NCBI RefSeq assembly: GCF_003667575.1
Contig: NZ_RCUY01000009.1
Span: 248,001-312,000 of the forward strand
Direction of reading: 5' to 3'
Length of the DNA stretch: 64,000 nt
Origin: Mycetocola lacteus
Lineage (GTDB): Bacteria; Actinomycetota; Actinomycetes; Actinomycetales; Microbacteriaceae
The notes under the pieces are model-generated. The model was not told the DNA's origin, did no database searches, and saw nothing but the letters and a program-made list of their open reading frames with translations. Every line of letters starts with the position of its first letter. The stretch's first letter is position 1. The position numbers and the translations under genes are program-made. Shown one piece after another: positions 1-8,245 of the stretch.

Positions 1-252
1 GCTCACCACGAGCACCGTGAGGCGCACCGACTCGTGCTCCCCGGCGAGCTGGTGGGCCCCGATTGCCGCGGCCACCACGGTGGTCGCGATCACCAGGGCC
101 GCACCAAACGCCCCCGATAGTGCGGCCACGATGATGCTCGCGCGATAGTCCCGCAGACGCATTTTGCTTGTGCGTGCACCTCCGCGCGCGCCGGTGGAGC
201 GGTATTCGGCCGGCGAGGAGGCACGAACCTCCGCGGCGGCGGCGCGGCTCAC
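1..252 (-). CDS. ABC transporter permease, FtsX/MacB type (partial, N-terminus only)
   Basis: The reading frame opens at a GTG (252) that overlaps the stop of the upstream ATPase gene in a GTGA junction, and runs off the left edge after 84 codons. What is visible is a basic, Ala/Arg-rich cytoplasmic leader of about 30 residues, then the segment KMRLRDYR and one clear membrane helix at about residues 40-60. That layout, plus translational coupling to a LolD/MacB-type ATPase, fits a FtsX-family permease that works with the ATPase in export or in envelope-stress or antibiotic resistance. The family assignment rests mainly on the neighbour because the FtsX domain itself lies outside the window. 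Confidence 0.7.
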   Translation of the reverse strand, partial: MSRAAAAEVRASSPAEYRSTGARGGARTSKMRLRDYRASIIVAALSGAFGAALVIATTVVAAAIGAHQLAGEHESVRLTVLVVS

Positions 253-1010
253 GCGGCCTCCTCGAGGGAGAGCATGAGCGAGGAAATCTCGGCGGCACCG
301 GTGCGGCCGATGTCGTGGCGCAGCGAACCGTCGGCGAGGACCACGATCCGGTCGGCGTAGCTCGCGGCAATCGGGTCGTGGGTGACCATCGCGATGGTCT
401 GATCAAAGCGGGCACAGGCATCGGCGAGCAAGCTCAGAACCTCGCGGCCGGTGCGCGAGTCCAGGGCACCGGTGGGCTCATCGGCAAAGATGATCTCGGG
501 ACGGGTGGCCAGGGCGCGGATGATCGCCACCCGCTGCTGCTGCCCGCCGGAGAGCTGGTGGGGCCGGTGATCCAGGCGATCCCCCAGGCCCAGGCTCGTG
601 CACAGGTCGGTGATCCAGGCGCGCTGGGTCGCGTCGATGCGGCGTCCACCGAGATCGAAGGGCAGCACGATGTTCTCCCACGCGGTGAGCGTGGGCACCA
701 GGTTGAAGGACTGGAAGATGAAGCCCATGCGGTCCCGGCGCACCCGGGTCAGGGCCGCATCATCCAGCGCGCCGATCTCGGTGTCACCGAGCCACACGCG
801 GCCCGAGGTGGGAGAGTCGAGTCCCGCGGCAATGTGCATGAGGGTGGACTTACCCGAACCGGAGGGGCCCATGATTGCGGTGAAGCGGCCTCGCTCGATG
901 TCGAGGCTCACGGCGTCGAGAGCCACCACGGCACCCGAGCCGATGCCGAAGGATTTGGTGACCGTGTCGAGGCGAGCTGCGAGCACGGGGCTGGAGGAGG
1001 AAGTGGTCAT
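249..1010 (-). CDS. ABC transporter ATP-binding protein (LolD/MacB family)
   Basis: A 253-residue nucleotide-binding subunit. Visible motifs are Walker [10 protein letters not shown] (residues 48-56), the signature [11 protein letters not shown], Walker [14 protein letters not shown] and the H-loop MVTHDP. The short single-domain form with [11 protein letters not shown] is typical of the ATPases paired with FtsX/MacB permeases, and the permease follows with a 4-base overlap. ATG 1010 was chosen over an upstream in-frame extension because it begins immediately before the conserved N-terminal strand and the extension has no domain content. It lies downstream of a NarL-type two-component system on the same strand, so the sensor/regulator pair probably controls this exporter; the substrate cannot be read from the sequence. 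Confidence 0.9.
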   Translation of the reverse strand: MTTSSSSPVLAARLDTVTKSFGIGSGAVVALDAVSLDIERGRFTAIMGPSGSGKSTLMHIAAGLDSPTSGRVWLGDTEIGALDDAALTRVRRDRMGFIFQSFNLVPTLTAWENIVLPFDLGGRRIDATQRAWITDLCTSLGLGDRLDHRPHQLSGGQQQRVAIIRALATRPEIIFADEPTGALDSRTGREVLSLLADACARFDQTIAMVTHDPIAASYADRIVVLADGSLRHDIGRTGAAEISSLMLSLEEAA

Positions 1011-1145
1011 GTCCCCACAGTAGAAACAGCCGGGCATCCGTGGCATCAAGCGGCGGAGGGAACCCGCGTCATCCCAGCGGCCGATCCCCGGACCATGCCG
1101 GTCAGCATCCGGGATGATCACACCCCGAACACGCCGGACTACCGT

Positions 1146-1222
1146 GCGTCGTGCGGAGTATTCGCGGGTGAACTCGACCGGTCGCGCGCGGCCGAGGCTA
1201 CTGCGCGTCGTGCGGGGTATTC
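1146..1222 (-). repeat. Direct repeat: duplicated tail of the response regulator gene
   Basis: An 18-base unit, GCGTCGTGCGG(A/G)GTATTC, occurs at 1146-1163 and again at 1205-1222, 59 bases apart and with one mismatch. The second copy encodes the last codons of the response regulator (Asn-Thr-Pro-His-Asp-Ala-Gln, stop); the first would encode Asn-Thr-Pro-His-Asp-Ala-Arg without a stop at that point. It looks like a small local duplication of the gene end into the spacer before the ABC genes. Confidence 0.6.
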
Positions 1223-1878
1223 AGTCCGTGTTCGTAGGCGAAGACCACCAGCTGCACGCGATCACGAAGCGAAAGCTTGGCCAGCACCCGGCTGATGTGG
1301 GTCTTGACCGTGGCCTCGCTGAGGAACTCATGGGTGGCGATCTCGGTGTTGCTCAGGCCGGCGGCCGCCAGCCTGAAGATCTCGGTTTCGCGACCGGTCA
1401 GTGTGGAGAAGGACTCGGGAACGGCGCGGGTGGCCGGTGCCGCAGAGACCGAGCTGAACAGGTCGTGTACGGCGCCCGGGGCGATCACCGCGCTCCCCGC
1501 AAACACTGTGCGGATCGCGGCGAGCAGGAACTCGGGCTGGGTGTCCTTGAGCAGGAACCCGCTGGCCCCGATGCGCAGCGCGCGGGCGGCACCCTCATCC
1601 AGATCGAAGGTGGTGAGCACCACGATCTTCGGGGCGGGCTTTCCGGAGCGGTCTGCCTCCTCGAGGATGGCCGCGGTGGCCGCGATCCCATCCAGGTTGG
1701 GCATCCGCACATCCATCAGGACCACATCCGGTGCGGTATTGCGCACCAGCTCGATGCCCTCCTGACCGTCGGCGGCCTCACCGGCAAACTCCAGGTCCGG
1801 CTGGGAGTCGATCAGCATCTTGATTCCGGCACGGAACAGCGACTGATCATCAACGAGGGCGACACGAATCGCGGTCAT
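1198..1878 (-). CDS. Response regulator, NarL/FixJ family
   Basis: A 226-residue DNA-binding response regulator. The receiver domain shows the acidic pair VALVDDQ (Asp10/Asp11), the phosphoacceptor Asp56 in VVLMDVRMP and the conserved lysine in GFLLKDTQP. A LuxR-type helix-turn-helix with LTGRETEIFRLAAAGLSN and TVKTHISRVLAKL occupies roughly residues 150-215. ATG 1878 is preferred because AAGGG lies about 8 bases upstream; a GTG at 1893, overlapping the kinase stop, is possible and would add five residues. It is transcribed directly after the histidine kinase gene and the two form a pair. The likely target is the ABC exporter just downstream, by position only. Confidence 0.92.
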   Translation of the reverse strand: MTAIRVALVDDQSLFRAGIKMLIDSQPDLEFAGEAADGQEGIELVRNTAPDVVLMDVRMPNLDGIAATAAILEEADRSGKPAPKIVVLTTFDLDEGAARALRIGASGFLLKDTQPEFLLAAIRTVFAGSAVIAPGAVHDLFSSVSAAPATRAVPESFSTLTGRETEIFRLAAAGLSNTEIATHEFLSEATVKTHISRVLAKLSLRDRVQLVVFAYEHGLNTPHDAQ

Positions 1879-1889
1879 GGGGTTTCCCT

Positions 1890-3131
1890 TCACGAGGAAG
1901 TCGGGCGGACGGCACCCGCGGGCATATGAACCGTCACAACAAAATGATAGGCGTTGGCGGCGCTCGGCGGGGTGAACGCGACCGAACCACCCGCCAGGGC
2001 GGCGCGTTCCTGCATCCCGGGGAGGCCGTGGCCGCCCGAGCGCGGTGCCAGACCGGGGTTTGGGGGCAGCGTGGCATTGTCGATCTGCACGGTGAGGGCC
2101 CCCGGACGCCAGTGGAAGGCGAGGAGGACCCGACGGGCACGATCCCCGTGCCGCAGCGCGTTGGTCAGCGACTCCTGCACGATCCGGTAGAGCGCGATCT
2201 GCTGGCCGGTGGGCAGCGGAATCAGCTCACCGGATTCGATGTAGTGCACCTCAAGGCCGGTGGATCGCATCTGCTCGATCAGGCCGCCCAGGTCGCTCAG
2301 CACCGGCTGCGGGCCATCACCCTGGCTGTGACGCAGCTCACTCAGCAGGAGTCGCACATCGGTCAGGGCGCTGCGCGCGGTACCGGCCACGGTTTCCAGG
2401 GTTCCAGCCAGGGCATCGGCATTCCCACGGTGCACGTATCGCGCACCATCGGACTGGGCGATGATCACCGCGAGCGAGTGCGCGACCACGTCGTGCATAT
2501 CGCGGGCGATGCGGTTGCGTTCCTCGAGGGCAAACATCGCCTGCTGGGCGGCGAACTGCTCCCGCTCGGCCAGGTAGCGTTGGCGCCCCTCGGCTCGGGC
2601 CCGGCGACCCGTACGCACCAGCAGACCGATGGTCCAGGACAGCGCCAGCACCACCACGGCGGCGACCGCCGCCAAGGTCCCGAATACAGCGATCGTACGC
2701 ATCGTGTTTTCGGAATCGGAGGCGGTCCCGCGCACGATAATGATCGCCGTGTAGTACCCGGCCAGGAGTCCACCCACCAGGGCGGACCCGAGCCCGAACC
2801 AGCGTGCAGCCCGCTCGGCGTAGGCTCCGGTGGTGTAAAGCACCGCCAGGATCGCCGCATTGGCGAGGGTCGCCGGAAGCCCGGCCGAGAGCTGCGCGAT
2901 GACCCCGACCCAGGCGATCATCAGGGCCAGCCCCGGGGAGAACCGACGCAGTCCCAGGGCCGAGACCATCGCCAACACGAGGATCAGACCGGGCAGCCCG
3001 TCGCCGTAGCTGAGCGGCACCACGATGGCACCAAAAACCACGGCGACCACGAGGTCGACCACAAGCTGGATGCGCGTAAGCTGCCGGAACACGAAGCCCA
3101 CGCTACCCGGCCACACCCAGGTGCGGGTCAT
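1890..3131 (-). CDS. Sensor histidine kinase, NarL/DesK type (HisKA_3)
   Basis: A 413-residue membrane histidine kinase. About five hydrophobic helices fill residues 15-170, with no sizeable extracellular domain, so it probably senses a membrane-linked signal in the manner of LiaS/DesK-type intramembrane kinases. The dimerisation domain carries the phosphoacceptor motif RIARDMHDVVAHSL with His213. The ATP-binding domain has an N-box with NALRHG and a G-box with GGHGLPGMQERAALAGG. ATG 3131 has a strong GGAGGGGG ribosome site 5-6 bases upstream. It heads the kinase/regulator/ABC set on this strand and is preceded by a short spacer after era. Confidence 0.92.
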   Translation of the reverse strand: MTRTWVWPGSVGFVFRQLTRIQLVVDLVVAVVFGAIVVPLSYGDGLPGLILVLAMVSALGLRRFSPGLALMIAWVGVIAQLSAGLPATLANAAILAVLYTTGAYAERAARWFGLGSALVGGLLAGYYTAIIIVRGTASDSENTMRTIAVFGTLAAVAAVVVLALSWTIGLLVRTGRRARAEGRQRYLAEREQFAAQQAMFALEERNRIARDMHDVVAHSLAVIIAQSDGARYVHRGNADALAGTLETVAGTARSALTDVRLLLSELRHSQGDGPQPVLSDLGGLIEQMRSTGLEVHYIESGELIPLPTGQQIALYRIVQESLTNALRHGDRARRVLLAFHWRPGALTVQIDNATLPPNPGLAPRSGGHGLPGMQERAALAGGSVAFTPPSAANAYHFVVTVHMPAGAVRPTSS

Positions 3132-3187
3132 AGATACCCCCTCCGGAGGCGAAGATCACTCTCGCGATGTATTTTACGAGATCGCGG

Positions 3188-4117
3188 CTAGAATCCCAGG
3201 CGGCCGAGCTGGTTCGGGTCGCGCTGCCACTCCTTGGCCACCTTGACTCGCAGCGAGAGGAACACCTTGCGTCCCAGCAGATCCTCGATCTGCTCGCGGG
3301 CCACCTGGCCCACCTCACGCAGACGCTGACCCTTATTGCCGATGATGATGCCCTTCTGGCTGTCGCGCTCCACAAAGAGGTTCGCGTAGATTTCCAGGAG
3401 GTCCTTGTCCTCGCGCTCGACCATTTCGTCGAGGGTCACCGCGAGCGAGTGCGGCAGCTCATCGTGCACACCCTCCAGCGCAGCCTCGCGAATGAACTCG
3501 GCGATGCGGTCCTCATCGGACTCATCGGTCACGGTCTCCTCGGGGTACATGGCCCCGCCCACCGGCATGAGCTTGATCAGCTCGTCGGTGAGGATGTCCA
3601 GCTGGTCGTCGGTTACGGCCGACACCGGGATGATCAGGTCCCACTCGCGCAGCTCCTGCACGGCCAGCAGCTGCGAGGCGATACCGGCACCGCCGATGGT
3701 GTCCACCTTGGTGACGATCGCGACCTTCTTAGCGCGCGGGTAGAGGTCCAGCTGCTCGTTGATGAAGCGATCGCCGGGACCCAGCTTCTCGTTGGCCGGG
3801 AGGCAGAAGCCGATGACGTCCACGTCACCCAGGGTGTTCTGCACCAGGTCGTTCAGGCGCTGACCCAGCAGGGTGCGCGGGCGGTGCAGACCCGGGGTGT
3901 CCACGATGACCAGCTGGCCGTAGTCGCGGTGCACGATACCTCGGATCGCGCGCCGGGTGGTCTGCGGCTTGGCGCTGGTGATCGCGACCTTCTCGCCCAC
4001 CAGGGCGTTGGTCAGGGTGGACTTGCCCACGTTCGGGCGGCCCACAAACGAGACGAATCCCGAACGGTACTTGGGGAAGCCTCCGCGCGGCTTGCGGGTG
4101 GGTTCTTCGGTGGTCAT
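3188..4117 (-). CDS. era: GTPase Era
   Basis: A 309-residue Ras-like GTPase that binds the 3' end of 16S rRNA and acts in 30S subunit maturation. The G1 motif GRPNVGKST is at residues 26-34, the switch region has KPQTTRRAIRGI, G3 is DTPGLHRPR, and G4 is TKVD. The C-terminal KH domain is visible as EGIIIGNKGQRL-like sequence (here QKGIIIGNKGQRLREVG). The length is normal for the family. It is the downstream end of the conserved phoH-ybeY-CNNM-era gene order of Actinobacteria, about 40 bases after the CNNM/CorC gene. Confidence 0.98.
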   Translation of the reverse strand: MTTEEPTRKPRGGFPKYRSGFVSFVGRPNVGKSTLTNALVGEKVAITSAKPQTTRRAIRGIVHRDYGQLVIVDTPGLHRPRTLLGQRLNDLVQNTLGDVDVIGFCLPANEKLGPGDRFINEQLDLYPRAKKVAIVTKVDTIGGAGIASQLLAVQELREWDLIIPVSAVTDDQLDILTDELIKLMPVGGAMYPEETVTDESDEDRIAEFIREAALEGVHDELPHSLAVTLDEMVEREDKDLLEIYANLFVERDSQKGIIIGNKGQRLREVGQVAREQIEDLLGRKVFLSLRVKVAKEWQRDPNQLGRLGF

Positions 4118-4157
4118 GCTGTGTCCTCTTTGGGGTGTTGGGGTGGAGCGTTCGAGG

Positions 4158-5459
4158 CTAGTTGTCGCCCGGTGCGTCCGGAAGTGTGGGGATCGAGGTC
4201 TCGGCGATCAGCGCACGCGTGACCAGCACGGTGGTGACTCGGCCGCGACGACCATCGGTGCGTTCGGCGGTGAGTTCCAGCCCACCCACGATCGTGCGGG
4301 CACCGGCCTCGGGCAGGCGACCCAGCGACTTGGCGATCAGGCCACCGACGGTGTCCACGTCCTCATCGTCCAGTTCGATATCGAAGAGTTCACCCAGCTC
4401 ATCCACGGGCAGACGCGCACTCACCCGGAAGTTGCCGGGCGTGAGCTCCTCAACCTCGTTGGAGTCGGAGTCGTACTCGTCGGAGATGTCGCCAACGAGC
4501 TCCTCGATGATGTCCTCCATGGTGACCAGGCCGGCGATCCCGCCGTACTCGTCCACCACGAGGGCCAGGTGGTTGGATTCCAGCTGCATGCGGCGCAGCA
4601 GGTCGTCGGCCTTGGCCGAGTCGGGCACGAATACCGCGGCGCGGGCGGTTTCGCGCACCTCGCGCTCGCGGGCCGCCGCGTCACCCTCGTGGGCGATACG
4701 GGCGATATCACGCAGGTAGAGCACACCCACGATCGCGTCGGCCGACCCATCGATCACCGGGATCCGCGAGACACCGGTGCTCAGGAACAGGCTCATGGCC
4801 GCATCCGCGGTGGCGTCGGCATCGATCGTGATCATGTCGGTGCGGGGCACCATGATCTCCCGGGCGATGGTCTCATTGAACTCGAAGATCGAGTGGATGA
4901 GCTCGCGGTCATCCTCCTCGAGCACGTCCAGCTCGGTGGCCTCATCCACCATCGAGAGCAGCTGCTCCTCGTTGTTGAACGACACCGAGCGGGTGGTGCC
5001 CGGAGTGACCCGGTTGCCCAGGTGTACCAGCGCATTGGCCAGCGGACCCAGCAGCACCCGGACCGCGTGCAGCAGCGGGGCGGCAACCTTGAGTAGGCCA
5101 TCGGCATGCAGGCGTCCCACGGTACGGGGGCTTGCCCCCACCAGGATGAACGAGACGATCGTCATGACCAGGGCCGAGATCGCCAGCGCGAGCCAGAAGT
5201 TGTCCAGCTGCGAGGAGATCTCCAGGGTGATCAACACCGCGGCGGTGGACTCGGCCATGATGCGGATAAACGCCAGGGCGTTCAGGTGCGCACCGGGGTC
5301 GGCGGCAATCGCCCGCAGCGAGCGCGCCGAGCGCGAGTTTTCGGCGAGTTCCAGCAGATCACTGCGGGACTTGACCGTGATCGCGGCATCCCCCGCGGCC
5401 ATCAGGGCGGCAAACGCCACCAGGATCAGGGCGACGATGGCGGTAATCAGCTCACTCAT
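4158..5459 (-). CDS. CNNM/CorC-family membrane protein (hemolysin-C-like, CBS domains)
   Basis: A 433-residue protein with three domains. The first 190 residues form a DUF21/CNNM membrane domain with four hydrophobic helices. A tandem CBS pair follows, containing MVPRTDMITID and LVVDEYGGIAGLVTMEDIIEELVGDI. A CorC_HlyC domain closes the protein, with FRVSARLPVDELGELF and DTVGGLIAKSLGRLPEAG. Family members are Mg2+/Co2+ transporters or regulators; the hemolysin name is historical. It sits between ybeY and era, its standard actinobacterial position. Confidence 0.92.
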   Translation of the reverse strand: MSELITAIVALILVAFAALMAAGDAAITVKSRSDLLELAENSRSARSLRAIAADPGAHLNALAFIRIMAESTAAVLITLEISSQLDNFWLALAISALVMTIVSFILVGASPRTVGRLHADGLLKVAAPLLHAVRVLLGPLANALVHLGNRVTPGTTRSVSFNNEEQLLSMVDEATELDVLEEDDRELIHSIFEFNETIAREIMVPRTDMITIDADATADAAMSLFLSTGVSRIPVIDGSADAIVGVLYLRDIARIAHEGDAAAREREVRETARAAVFVPDSAKADDLLRRMQLESNHLALVVDEYGGIAGLVTMEDIIEELVGDISDEYDSDSNEVEELTPGNFRVSARLPVDELGELFDIELDDEDVDTVGGLIAKSLGRLPEAGARTIVGGLELTAERTDGRRGRVTTVLVTRALIAETSIPTLPDAPGDN

Positions 5460-5510
5460 GCGACGCTCCGTTGTGCTGCGGGGCAGGTTCTATGGTCACT
5501 CATTGGCGGC

Positions 5511-5972
5511 CTAGGACCGTCGCTCCTGCACGTGGAAACCGAGCAGGATATCGCGCTGGATGCCAAACATCTCGCGCTTTTCCTCGGGCTCGGCGTGGTC
5601 ATAGCCGAGCAGGTGCAGGATGCCGTGGGTCGTGAGCAGCAGCAGCTCATCCAGGGTCGAGTGGCCGGCGGTTTCCGCCTGCGACTCGGCGACCTGCGGG
5701 CACAGCACGATGTCGCCCAGCAGACCCGCGGGGGTCGGCTGCTCGGGGGTACCCGGACGCAGCTCATCCATCGGGAAGCTCAGCACGTCGGTGGGACCGG
5801 GCTCATCCATCCACTGCACGTGCAGCTGTTCCATGGCCGCCTCATCCACGGCGACGATGTTGAGGTCGGCCTCGGGGCTCACGTGCATCGCGGCCAGGGC
5901 GAACTCCCCCAGGCGCTGCAGCGCGGCCTCGTCAATCTCGACGGCCGACTCGTTGTTGATTTCAATGCTCAT
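5511..5972 (-). CDS. ybeY: Endoribonuclease YbeY (rRNA maturation factor)
   Basis: A 153-residue single-domain metalloprotein. The zinc-binding signature HGILHLLGYDHAEPEEKREM is present near the C-terminus, with all three ligand histidines. The protein also has the family pattern DVLSFPMD in the middle. YbeY takes part in 16S rRNA 3'-end maturation and ribosome quality control. Its start overlaps the end of phoH by four bases, an ATGA junction that implies translational coupling. Confidence 0.95.
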   Translation of the reverse strand: MSIEINNESAVEIDEAALQRLGEFALAAMHVSPEADLNIVAVDEAAMEQLHVQWMDEPGPTDVLSFPMDELRPGTPEQPTPAGLLGDIVLCPQVAESQAETAGHSTLDELLLLTTHGILHLLGYDHAEPEEKREMFGIQRDILLGFHVQERRS

Positions 5973-7072
5973 GAGCTGGTGCCCCTCCTGGGGTTGCGGC
6001 CGCTCGGGCCGCCGGTTCCGGTGCGCTTTTCGGCGCGCTGTGCAAATTCGGCGGCACGATCTCGCTCGTGCCGGGCGGCGATCTGGCGAGCGTCATACTC
6101 GCCATAGGCGTCAACGATGTGACCCACGAGGCTGTGGCGCACCACGTCGTCGCTGGTCAGGTTCGCAAAGTGAATGTCCCCCACTTCGGAGAGCACCCGC
6201 TGAGCCACCTTGAGGCCGCTCAGTCCGGTGCCGAGGTCAACCTGGCTGGCGTCGCCGGTGATGACCATCTTCGAGTTGAAGCCGAGCCGGGTAAGGAACA
6301 TCTTCATCTGCTCGGGGGTGGTGTTCTGCGCCTCATCGAGGATCACAAACGCCTCGTTCAGGGTGCGGCCACGCATATACGCCAGCGGGGCCACCTCGAC
6401 GGTGCCGGCCGCGAGCAGCTTGGGCACGGTTTCGGGGTCCAGCATGTCACCCAGGGCATCGTAGAGCGGACGCAGATACGGGTCGATCTTGTCGCTCAGC
6501 GTCCCGGGAAGGAACCCCAGACGCTCCCCCGCCTCCACGGCGGGACGGGTCAGGATGATCCGCGAGACCTCCTTGCGCAGCAGCGCCTGGACGGCCTTCG
6601 CCATCGCCAGGTAGGTCTTACCGGTTCCGGCCGGTCCCAGCCCAAACACGATGGTGTACTCGTCGATCGCATCGACATAGTCGCGCTGACCGGCGGTCTT
6701 GGGACGCACGGCCTTGCCCTTGCTGGACACGATGCTCTGACCCAGCACATCGCTGGGACGCTGCTCACCATCGGTGATGATCTTGATCGAGGCGGTCACA
6801 TCGGCGGGCTCGATCGTGTGGCCACCCTGGACCAGCGCGATCAGCTCGGCGATCAGTTCCTCAACCCGGGCCACATCATGTGCCAGCCCGGCCAGGGTCA
6901 CCTCGTTGCCACGCACGTGCACATCCACCGCGGGGAAACGCCCCTCGATGGTGGAGAGCAGGCGATCCTCGGGGCCCAGCAGATGGACCATCGCCACCCC
7001 GTCAATCGGGATGCGTCGTTCGATGCGGTTGCTGCCGACCGGGGTATCTCCGGCCGAGGGCACGTTAGGCAC
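5969..7072 (-). CDS. phoH: PhoH-like ATPase
   Basis: A P-loop ATPase of about 367 residues. It has Walker A GLGPAGTGKTYLA, Walker B FVILDEAQNTT, the PhoH block QMKMFLTRLGFNSKMVITGD, and an N-terminal KH-like region. PhoH2/YbeZ-type proteins act with YbeY in RNA metabolism, and the two genes overlap here. GTG 7072 was chosen because GAGGGG lies 7 bases upstream and the resulting protein has family length; it overlaps the end of the HIT gene by 8 bases. A longer frame to 7195 adds only low-complexity sequence antisense-like to HIT coding and is not believed. Confidence 0.93.
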   Translation of the reverse strand: MPNVPSAGDTPVGSNRIERRIPIDGVAMVHLLGPEDRLLSTIEGRFPAVDVHVRGNEVTLAGLAHDVARVEELIAELIALVQGGHTIEPADVTASIKIITDGEQRPSDVLGQSIVSSKGKAVRPKTAGQRDYVDAIDEYTIVFGLGPAGTGKTYLAMAKAVQALLRKEVSRIILTRPAVEAGERLGFLPGTLSDKIDPYLRPLYDALGDMLDPETVPKLLAAGTVEVAPLAYMRGRTLNEAFVILDEAQNTTPEQMKMFLTRLGFNSKMVITGDASQVDLGTGLSGLKVAQRVLSEVGDIHFANLTSDDVVRHSLVGHIVDAYGEYDARQIAARHERDRAAEFAQRAEKRTGTGGPSGRNPRRGTSS

Positions 7073-7418
7073 CAAGTCGCCCCTCTTCCAGCTTGCCGGA
7101 GAGAACGTGGGCGTGCACGTGGAACACGGTCTGACCGGCGTTGGCACCGGAGTTGAAGACCAGGCGGAAGCTGCCGTCGGCGTGTTCGTTGGCAATGTTC
7201 TGGGCGAAAAGCACCAGCTCGGCGAGGAGCTCGGGGTCGGCGGCGGCCAGCTCGGCCACCGTCACATACTCTTCGGTTTTGGGCACAACCAGGATGTGCA
7301 CCGGTGCCTGCGGTGCGATGTCGCGGAAGGCAATCAGGTGATCGGTTTCGGCGACGATGTCGGCGGGGATCTCTCGGGCGATGATGCGGCTAAAGATACT
7401 CGGCTCGGTGGCTGTCAT
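7065..7418 (-). CDS. HIT family hydrolase (Hint/PKCI-like)
   Basis: A 117-residue histidine-triad protein. The catalytic motif is HVHAHVL near the C-terminus, and the N-terminus has FSRIIAREIPADIV and the HILVVPK strand typical of Hint purine nucleoside phosphoramidases. The substrate is probably an AMP-lysine or similar nucleotide conjugate. It lies between rsmE and phoH and overlaps the chosen phoH start. Confidence 0.93.
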   Translation of the reverse strand: MTATEPSIFSRIIAREIPADIVAETDHLIAFRDIAPQAPVHILVVPKTEEYVTVAELAAADPELLAELVLFAQNIANEHADGSFRLVFNSGANAGQTVFHVHAHVLSGKLEEGRLGA

Positions 7419-7500
7419 AGCTCCATACTAGCGATCGGGGTGAACGTACGGGGTGTGCGCGCCGAAGAATTCACCGCGCACACCTCCCGAAGACCCGTTG

Positions 7501-8244
7501 CTACCACCGACCCAGCGCCGCGGTGATGACCGCGAGCGCCGCGGGGCCCGCGGTAGACGTACGCAGAATCGTGGTGCCGAGCACCACGCGGTGCGCGCCG
7601 GCCTGCTCCAGCACGTCCAACTCGCGGGAGGAAATACCGCCCTCGGGTCCCACCACCAGCACAATCGGCCGGGTGTCGTCGGTTTCGCGCGCGGCCATAT
7701 GCGAGGTCAGGGCAACCGGCGCGGTGGGATCCAGCACCAGGACATCGTGGTCGGCGGCGAGGGCCGCGACCCCGGCGAGGTCCAGCAGGTCGTGCACGTG
7801 CGCGAGGTGCGGACGAATCGACTGCTTGGTCGCCTCCCGGGCGATGGTCGCCCAGCGCGCCCGCCCCTTGACCTTCTTCTGCGCATCCCAGCGCGAAATG
7901 CTGCGCTCGGCCGCCCACGGATACACCCCGGACACCCCGAGTTCGGTGGCCGCCTGGACGGCCATCTCGTCCCGGTCGCCCTTGGCAAGGGCCTGCACCA
8001 GGAACAGCTCGGGGGTCGGCAGCGGATGCACCTCGACACTCAGCGCCTCGGCCTCCAGCAGACCCGGGGTCGAGACGGTCACGCGGGCACCAATCAGCAG
8101 GCCCGCGCCATCGCCAAGGAAGAGCTCCTCGCCAACACGGATCCGGTTGACGGTCACCGCATGCTTGGCCTCGGCACCCTCCAGGGTGATCGTGTCGCCC
8201 ACGGCGGGCACCCCGACAAAATCGCGCAGAAACAGGCTCGACAT
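7501..8244 (-). CDS. rsmE: 16S rRNA (uracil-1498-N3)-methyltransferase RsmE
   Basis: A 247-residue SPOUT-class methyltransferase. The N-terminal PUA-like half begins SLFLRDF and includes AKHAVTVNRIRVGEELFLGDG. The C-terminal trefoil-knot part shows LVVGPEGGISSRELDVLEQ and VLGTTILRTSTAGPAALAVI, the SAM-binding region. ATG 8244 begins one base after the dnaJ stop and gives the usual N-terminus. The gene follows dnaJ as in other Actinobacteria. Confidence 0.95.
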   Translation of the reverse strand: MSSLFLRDFVGVPAVGDTITLEGAEAKHAVTVNRIRVGEELFLGDGAGLLIGARVTVSTPGLLEAEALSVEVHPLPTPELFLVQALAKGDRDEMAVQAATELGVSGVYPWAAERSISRWDAQKKVKGRARWATIAREATKQSIRPHLAHVHDLLDLAGVAALAADHDVLVLDPTAPVALTSHMAARETDDTRPIVLVVGPEGGISSRELDVLEQAGAHRVVLGTTILRTSTAGPAALAVITAALGRW

Positions 8245-8245
8245 G

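Noticed and set aside
5106-6107. Long plus-strand frames opposite the CorC/ybeY/phoH genes
   Set aside because: Shadow frames caused by GC bias at third codon positions of the real minus-strand genes.
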